From: Funneliformis mosseae
Taxonomy: Eukaryota > Glomeromycota > Glomeromycetes > Glomerales > Glomeraceae
Reading direction: 5' to 3'
DNA length: 27,958 nt
Assembly (NCBI GenBank): GCA_910592005.1
Contig: CAJVPP010000666.1
Span: 1 to 27,958, forward strand
Shown here: one piece after another, positions 22,301 to 27,958 of the stretch
Numbering within the stretch: the stretch's first letter is position 1
Layout of the letters: each line of letters opens with the position of its first letter
The notes under the pieces: generated by a model
The model's database searches: none
What the model saw: only the letters and a program-made list of their open reading frames with translations
What the model was told of the DNA's origin: nothing
Program-made: the position numbers and the translations under genes

Positions 22301-22490
22301 TATATGTTGAATTACTAATTAGATAATTATAATAGTATTTATAATTATACTTATCTTTAAATAAAGTAAAAGTAATAAAATATGAAGTTTTGACTAATAA
22401 AGTTAATATGTTACAAATATTTAATAACTTTTGAATTCATGATTCTATTTATTTATTTATTTTTATTTGAATATATTATGTAAACAAAAA

Positions 22491-23805
22491 AATTTGAAGT
22501 CGTTTTGTTTATACATTTCTTTATGTTACACCAATAATAACATGTGACTAAAATAGTAATCCTCGATTTAATTACGCGTCTCATTTCGGTTGATCATTTC
22601 CACATGGTTACTTACTATTTACATTATTTAAATTCGTAGTTATAATTATTATTATTATTTTTTTTTTTTTTTTATATATATATATAAGAATTTCCAAGAA
22701 TTCGGATATTTCTACAAAGGTGTAACGTTTTTGATAAGCAAAAGTTTTCTATAACAGTCCAAGACCACGAGTGATAATTCATGAAGACAAAACAACTTTG
22801 TATAAAATCTTGGATTGTCACTAGAGATTTTTAATTTATGTTCTTAAATCTAAATATCCGAATGACATGCATTCCATATTCCAAATAATAATTAATTTAT
22901 TGGCAAACTACGGCGATAACAAATGTTATCATGACAAAATGTGTAAGTAGACCACCGACTTAGCGGAGTGTATTGGTGTGCAGTGCATTTCATATATTTA
23001 TCTCAATGATTATTGAATACTTTCTATTCTAATATAATATTAATAATATTAATTAAGTAACTTACCTTTTTAACTAATGATATGATTATTTAATAATATT
23101 AAAAATATATATAATTGTGACTGGAAATAAATAGTTTAAATAGTTTATATACGATCTTTTTATAATACTAAATAAATAAATAAATATATATATATATTCC
23201 AATCACTCGGCATATATGTGTCTAAATCAATCCTTTGTGAAACCTTATTTTGTTATTTAAGCACGTCTCTAAAAACCAATCTATTATTATATTTACACAA
23301 GATCATGTGTAGTTAAGATTTTTAAGGAAAAAAAGTTTCATTTAAAATGTCGCTAAAAAAAGAAATCTACAAGGGAATTTTTACCATGAAAAAGCAATCA
23401 TCGAACCATTTTACATCAAATGTTGTAAACGTAAAAGAAATTGAACATACAAAAAAAAAAGAAAAAGAAAAAAAAGGGAACTAAAATGTTTGTTGAGAAA
23501 ATTGTACTGTTCAGAACCAATAATCACAAACTTTCTTTTGAAGAGTAATGAAAGTGAAAAAAAAAGAATGCAAAGAATGAAAAGAAAGAGCGTTGCAAAC
23601 TAAGTATTTTTAGGTATTTGAATTTTCAAGGTGATGAAGAAAAGCTATAACGAACAACGCAGGAAAAAAAAAGGTACTAAAACAAAAAGATCGACATTCA
23701 ATACAAATATTAAATGAATCAATTAAAGCACAAATAAATTTCGAAAGATTGGTTATCGGTAAATTGGTTAAGCAATCCTGACAATATTTGCATTATACAA
23801 ATGAT
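22491..23805. other. Intergenic island downstream of the bHLH gene; nothing assigned
   Basis: Base composition is closer to the gene islands than to the desert, mainly at 22500-22980 and 23200-23800. The 3' UTR of the bHLH gene should lie at its right end. A TA/T microsatellite is at about 22652-22685. A stem is possible between AGTCCAAGA (22756-22764) and TCTTGGATT (22808-22816). A GC-richer phrase lies at about 22950-22987 (ACCACCGACTTAGCGGAGTG). No protein or known RNA could be recognised. Confidence 0.4.
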
Positions 23806-25083
23806 CTATAGTCCAATTGCATAAATTTTATCAAGGGTTTCTTGCTGTTGGTATACAGCGTTTAGTCTACATAAAGAAAAAGTTTGTAAAATAATTCGGT
23901 TGATCATGCAATAAAAATTTAAGATAATTTCTTAAAAATAAATGAATATGGTAATAACGATATATAAACCATTAAAACCATTTACCTTTTCTCTCTTTCG
24001 AGTTCAGTGGCTAGATACGAGATATATTGATGAAGACGGTTAACTTCTTCGATAAGGAAGGTCTCTTTGGATTTCATGTTCTTAAGATGAGCGACAGCTA
24101 ATTGATGATATCAAATTTATATATTAATATAAAAAAATCGTAAGTTGAAACAATTTTACGCGTAATAACTAAAAAATGATCTAAAAAGTCTTTGGTACAT
24201 CTTCAATGATATACGTCATTGATTAATAAATCCAATAGAGTCGGATTATGAAATGAAAATATTGTTGATAATAAAGCAGAAATCGCGAGAACTCACTTTT
24301 CTGAAGCAAAAGAGCTTTACTCATTTTACGACCATTATTATTAATCGGAAGTTGTCGACGAAGTTCTTCAAAACCATCTTTTATTTCCGCCCGTCGTCTT
24401 TGTTCAGATTGAATATGTATTTGACGACGAAATTCGGCATGCGTTACAGAGCTATTTTTTTAAAAAAATATAAAAAAAATATAAATATAAATGAATTGTA
24501 AGAGAAGACGCGTAAATATTAATTATGTTTCCATTATTAAAATCAAACCATGTCCAAAATATTACTAATATATATAAAAGGTATCTGACCCATTGCCATC
24601 TTCCCCATCATAACCATCCAAGGAGGAAGCGGTGTCACAATCTTCACGTGTCGACTTGCGTCGTCTACGATTACCAGATTTTGAACTCTCATATATTTCT
24701 TTATTGTATTGTTTGAACTCGGGAATATCCAGTTCATCGGGTGTTACTGAACAAAGATCAAATGATAGACGGGCAAGATAAAGGAAGTAGAATGAAAGGT
24801 TTTGGAGAAACCGGCCAGAAAATACGGCACGTTAGCTCATAATGAAGTTCAATTTGAAAAATATATAAATTACTTTTTAATAGATAGGTCAAGTTTCGAG
24901 AGACTTTTCTTTTATATTTTATCGTTTTGACACGTCGATATTTTACTTTCACGTATATTTTCTCGCGTTTGTCAGAATCTTTACGACCAGTCTATCTAAT
25001 GTTTACTTACCTGTGTTAACTACAGAAGTTTGAGAAGCACCTGTTGACATCACAAAACCTGCGTTAAATTGTTGGTGAAGCAT
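23806..25083 (-). CDS. bHLH-leucine-zipper transcription factor, Mlx/Max-like (five exons)
   Basis: Exons (transcript order) are 25083-25011, 24746-24566, 24451-24297, 24097-23986 and 23866-23806, giving 193 residues. A Ser/Asp-rich N-terminal part with a basic cluster RRRRK (51-55) precedes the bHLH. The basic region RRQIHIQSEQRRRAEIK has His97, Glu101 and Arg105, the H-E-R triad of class-B bHLH factors that read CACGTG E-boxes. Helix 1 is DGFEELRRQLP, the loop INNNGRK, and helix 2 MSKALLLQKTVAHLKNM. A zipper-like helix follows, with Leu heptads in FLIEEVNRLHQYISYLATEL, running to the C-terminus (IYAIGL). Such proteins dimerise in the nucleus and regulate metabolism and growth genes; the partner is unknown. 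An alternative donor for exon 2 (exon ending at 24590 instead of 24566) keeps the frame and removes eight residues, giving NGSVTHAEF. Introns are longer than in the other genes (114-264 nt). The start is the first ATG of the in-frame exon. Confidence 0.88.
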
Positions 25084-25649
25084 TTTGTCGGTTCGTTATA
25101 GGGGGATGGGTTGTTCGCAGAGCTTAAAGGTCGTAAGAAGTAAGAAAAAATTATGTGTATATTTTCTCGGTTAGGAGTCAGGATTTTAATAAGGTAAAAA
25201 AATCAACCAAGATGTTGCTACAATATCTATCGATGTTAATTATCATAAAAGCTATTAACTAATGGTTGACAGTTAAGGAGATGAGCACTATTGATACTAG
25301 AATAGGCAATGTTCAATTTCTAATTCCAAATGTTTATATTTAATACTAGTAAAAGTTGAAGAATTGAATTTGGATCGAGAGAGAAAAGAATGCTATCATA
25401 TCGTGTGTGAGTACCAAATAGGGAATACTTTCAGGATTCTATTCCGATTAGGAAAGACTTGATGATAATTGAGGCTCATTCACGTAACACGAAAAAGCAT
25501 GCAACTGTTTTGTACTAGTTGAAGCAGGGGAAACATAAGTAGATAACAAGGATAATAATAATATTCATGATTTACCAAAGTTGAATTCGGAAATTTCCGA
25601 TAATTTTGGGAATTTTTTTTCTTTTTTTTTTAGACCAAAACCTCCGGAA
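25084..25649. promoter_or_regulatory. 5' flank of the bHLH gene
   Basis: Non-coding and of moderate G/C. It lies directly upstream (minus-strand sense) of the bHLH start codon and should hold its promoter and 5' UTR. T-runs occur at 25613-25632 and 25651-25660. No specific binding site was identified. Confidence 0.4.
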
Positions 25650-26914
25650 ATTTTTTTTTTTGTTCATTATAAAAAAATGAAAACAAATTAAGCCTTACAC
25701 TATTTTTACTATTTTTAGTATTGTCTGAATGTAATTTTAATTTGAAATTCAGAAATAGATCATGTATGACGCCAAAAAGATTTTGAATATGTATTAATAA
25801 ATTTTTTCTTTTTATGATTTCTTTATGTAATATCAAATGTAAAATATTAACCTTTGAATAAATTCTTTTGCATAATAAATATATTTATTATTTTTATTAA
25901 TAAATATTTTAATTACAAGTTATTTTTAATATTTTTTTGTTTATATTTCTTTTAAATTAAACATTTTCTATATATATAACAAATTTAAAATTAATTAATA
26001 ATTTTATGTTATTTTAATATTAATTAGTAATTAATATTTTAGTTTTAACTTATAATTTATTATATTATAAAATTATTCTAATTATTATAATTTTTTTAAA
26101 AAAGTAATTCAACTACTATAAATTTTTTTAAAAAAATAGTGTAATTAAAAATAATAATAATATTAAGAGATGTAGGAAGATAATAACTTAATTATTATAT
26201 TATCATCAAAACTGTCACTTTTAAATTTATACTAATCATTTTTTTGTTATATAATTATTATATAAAAATATTTTAACTTTTTAATTATATTTAATTAAGG
26301 GTTTCTATGTAATTATCAGTTAGAATATTAAATTGTTTTTAAACATAATATATTTTTTTACCTTTTTTTTTTATAAAATTTATATTGATCTCATTTTTTA
26401 TTATTTTATAAAAATAATTTTTTTTAAAATACTTATCAGTAAAAAGTTATCAATTTTTTAAGCTTTATTTTTTTTATATAATGTTAAATCCTAAATATTC
26501 AGTATAATCATAATAATTCTAATACTAAAAATATTTAGTAAATGAATCTTCTATTTCTTTAATCTGTACTTATATTTTAAGTTATTTTAAAATATAAGTA
26601 GAATTATTAAGTAAATTTACTTTTTTTATGAAAAAAGTTTTTTATTTTCTGTTTTAAAGTGACTTGAATTTATTATTTTTAAGTTTTCTCTTAAATTTGT
26701 GATAACTTTTTCTGAAAAATAATTATTAATGTTTCTCTATGTTTTAATAATATGTAGATTAAAATATACTTTTATAAATAAATCCAAATTTTCATTTTTC
26801 AAATTGATATTATTATTTGTTAAAAATTTTAAAATTTTTGATTTAAAAATAAATTTAAAAAGAAGACTATTTTTTACATAATACAGAATATTTAGTTTTA
26901 ATTCATTATATTTA
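25650..26914. other. AT-rich stretch III; no gene seen
   Basis: A/T-rich, low-complexity sequence. Its one 68-codon minus-strand frame (25630-25836) has no recognisable domain, starts inside T/A-runs and is probably chance. The only structure noted is the perfect inverted repeat at 26568-26599. Confidence 0.6.
26568..26599. repeat. Perfect inverted repeat, 13-bp arms
   Basis: ACTTATATTTTAA (26568-26580) and TTAAAATATAAGT (26587-26599) are exact reverse complements around a 6-nt loop (GTTATT). It could extrude as a hairpin; it may be a worn transposon core. Confidence 0.75.
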
Positions 26915-26922
26915 GAACTTTG

Positions 26923-27446
26923 AATAGGTCAGTTCAGGTCAGGTCAATCAAATTACCTGAACTGAGAGGATTAGGTTAGATCAAACAAAAATCTAATCTG
27001 ATTTAAATTTTCATTTGACCTGACCTGATTTAACCTGACCTGATCAAATTATAAAACATTATTTTTGAATGATAAAATCATTGTTCTCAGATGATAAAAC
27101 CATTATTCTCAAAAAATAAAACTATCATTCTCAGATAATAATAAATCATTCTAAATAAATGATAAAACTATCATTTTTCAATGATAAAAACATCATTCTC
27201 AGATGATAAAACATTATTTTAAATGATAAACAATCATTCAAGAATGATAATGAATTATTCTAATTGAACAATAAAATATTATTCAAGAATAATGATTGGT
27301 TGATCTAAATTTTATTAGGTTAGATCAGGTCAGTTTAATCTGTTAACTTGATCTGACATTAACCTAAAAATCTATTGAACTAACCTGAATTTTCAGATCA
27401 AGTCAGATCAGATAAATAGGTCAACCTGATCTGATTCAGAGCTCTA
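26923..27446. mobile_element. 524-bp non-autonomous hAT-like element with perfect 8-bp target duplication
   Basis: The left end is TAGAACTTTGAATAGGTCAG. The right end, read on the opposite strand, is TAGAGCTCTGAATCAGATCAG. ATTATATT flanks both sides (26915-26922 and 27447-27454). An 8-bp duplication and a TAGAG-type terminus fit the hAT superfamily. The subterminal arms are packed with AGGTCAGGT/ACCTGACCT words in both orientations, and the core is a run of short palindromic repeats (27067-27300). There is no transposase frame. The intact duplication suggests a fairly recent insertion. Confidence 0.85.
27067..27300. repeat. Core array of about 22-bp palindromic units
   Basis: About nine or ten units of the form AATGATAAAACYATCATTCTCAG, each with ATGAT/ATCAT symmetry, fill the middle of the hAT-like element. 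Spacing and sequence vary (20-35 bp). Confidence 0.75.
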
Positions 27447-27530
27447 ATTATATTTTTTGAATATTTCAATTATTAGAGATTTTAAATAATATATAAATTA
27501 TATGAATTCAATTACAGTATAATATTAGTA

Positions 27531-27958
27531 CAGTCAAAGTGGTCTATAACGAATTTCTGTATTCCGAATTTCATGGTATTGCGAATCACATGAGTGGTAC
27601 CAAATTATATATAGTTATATAATTTAAATAAACTGAATTTTTCTAAAATTTTACTATAACATATAACGAATCAGTAATGTAATACAGATTATAGTAAAGT
27701 ATAGTCAAAATTTTAAGGGCTATAACGAATTTTTTTTTAGTAGTAAATATATTTCTACGATAACTATTAAAGGAAATTTTACATTGTTTTTACATTATTA
27801 AATCAAACTGATCATGATTCTTGCATCATAAATTTTTTTGATAAACATTTTATTCAAAAATGCCAAAAGACAAAAATACTTCTGAAATAAAAAGAACTAG
27901 AGCTTCTCTTACCGGTATTCAGAAAAAGGAAATTTGCTTAAAAAGTTTACAAAAGCCA
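27531..27958 (+). mobile_element. 5' part of a pogo/Tigger element, cut by the window edge
   Basis: The left terminal repeat begins CAGTCAAAGTGGTCTATAAC after a TA (27529-27530). Three TATAACGAAT motifs follow at 27545, 27662 and 27721, matching the TATARCGAA motif of the 18413-18584 MITE. The transposase frame opens at 27860. The right half lies outside the window. Confidence 0.75.
27860..27958 (+). CDS. N-terminus of a Tigger/CENP-B-type transposase (partial)
   Basis: Thirty-three codons from ATG at 27860 to the window end, still open. The sequence contains KRTRASLTGIQKKEICLKSL. This resembles the start of the CENP-B N-terminal helix-turn-helix (Psq-like) DNA-binding domain in pogo/Tigger transposases, where LTxxQKxEIC leads the first helix. 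In the family this domain binds the terminal repeats, and a DDE nuclease domain follows. The frame is preceded by a TIR and its subterminal repeats, which supports the call. Whether the rest is intact cannot be seen. Confidence 0.72.
   Translation, partial: MPKDKNTSEIKRTRASLTGIQKKEICLKSLQKP

Larger units (their letters stand above)
16870..22490. other. AT desert II; no gene seen
   Basis: About 5.6 kb of near-pure A/T with no reading frame worth reporting. Three discrete miniature transposons (17604-17736, 18413-18584, 19243-19373), listed separately, are its only G/C-bearing features. From about 19400 to 22490 I see nothing but low-complexity sequence. Confidence 0.75.

Noticed and set aside
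22750..22820. Possible snoRNA: stem AGTCCAAGA/TCTTGGATT with a C-box-like GTGATAA
   Set aside because: No D box (CTGA) at the expected place and the C box is imperfect; the stem alone is not enough.
24253..24952. Several 60-80 codon frames on both strands over the bHLH gene
   Set aside because: They overlap its exons and introns out of frame and have no recognisable domain.
27067..27300. CRISPR-like array of short regular repeats
   Set aside because: Spacers are not unique or constant in length, units are diverged palindromes, and the whole lies inside a TIR/TSD-bounded transposon of a eukaryote.
26930..27420. Repeated AGGTCA words as nuclear-receptor response elements
   Set aside because: Fungi lack that receptor family, and the words are part of the transposon's subterminal repeats.
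1..27958. tRNA, 5S rRNA or spliceosomal snRNA genes
   Set aside because: I looked for B-box-like GGTTCRANNCC, 5S and U2/U6 signature words in both orientations and saw none; a covariance-model search would be decisive.

Overview
This is a eukaryotic, most likely fungal, nuclear window. It is very AT-rich, its genes carry several short GT-AG introns, and the conserved genes sit in small islands separated by kilobases of almost pure A/T. The transposon fragments (pogo/Tigger CENP-B-type, Tc1) and the gene architecture suggest an arbuscular mycorrhizal fungus (Glomeromycotina, Rhizophagus-like). That placement is inference from style and remembered family resemblance, not from a marker gene.

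Layout: 1-1.9 kb is AT-rich and holds a frameshifted C-terminal remnant of a Tigger-type transposase. At 2.18-3.65 kb (+) is a six-exon YEATS-domain gene (TAF14/Tfg3-like). It faces, tail to tail, a four-exon nucleolin-like gene (NSR1/gar2-like, acidic-Ser region + 2 RRMs + RGG tail) at 4.13-5.94 kb (-). At 6.5-6.8 kb are an inverted repeat and a Tc1/mariner fragment. The first AT desert (about 6.9-13.6 kb) contains a roughly 117-bp tandem array, a 1.37-kb decayed element with long inverted ends and an internal satellite, and a second long-inverted-repeat element nested inside it. At 13.82-15.69 kb (-) is a six-exon SUB2/UAP56 DECD-box helicase, followed by a moderately GC-rich flank to about 16.9 kb. 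The second desert (16.9-22.5 kb) carries three clean miniature elements. At 23.8-25.1 kb (-) is a five-exon bHLH-zipper gene (Mlx/Max-like). A third AT stretch follows, then a 524-bp hAT-like element with a perfect 8-bp target duplication. The window closes inside a pogo/Tigger element, reading from its terminal repeat into the first 33 codons of its transposase.

The four host genes are housekeeping or regulatory genes of gene expression: transcription-factor subunit, rRNA biogenesis, mRNA splicing/export, and an E-box factor. They are not an operon-like system. The exon models were built by eye from reading-frame continuity, splice signals and family homology; all four close in frame.

The most novel content is in the deserts. 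Two copies of a roughly 132-bp miniature element have different, perfect 8-bp target duplications. A 172-bp pogo-type miniature element shares its TIR and a TATARCGAA motif with the element at the right edge. The 524-bp hAT-like element has a core of short palindromic repeats. No tRNA, rRNA, CRISPR or viral gene was seen.
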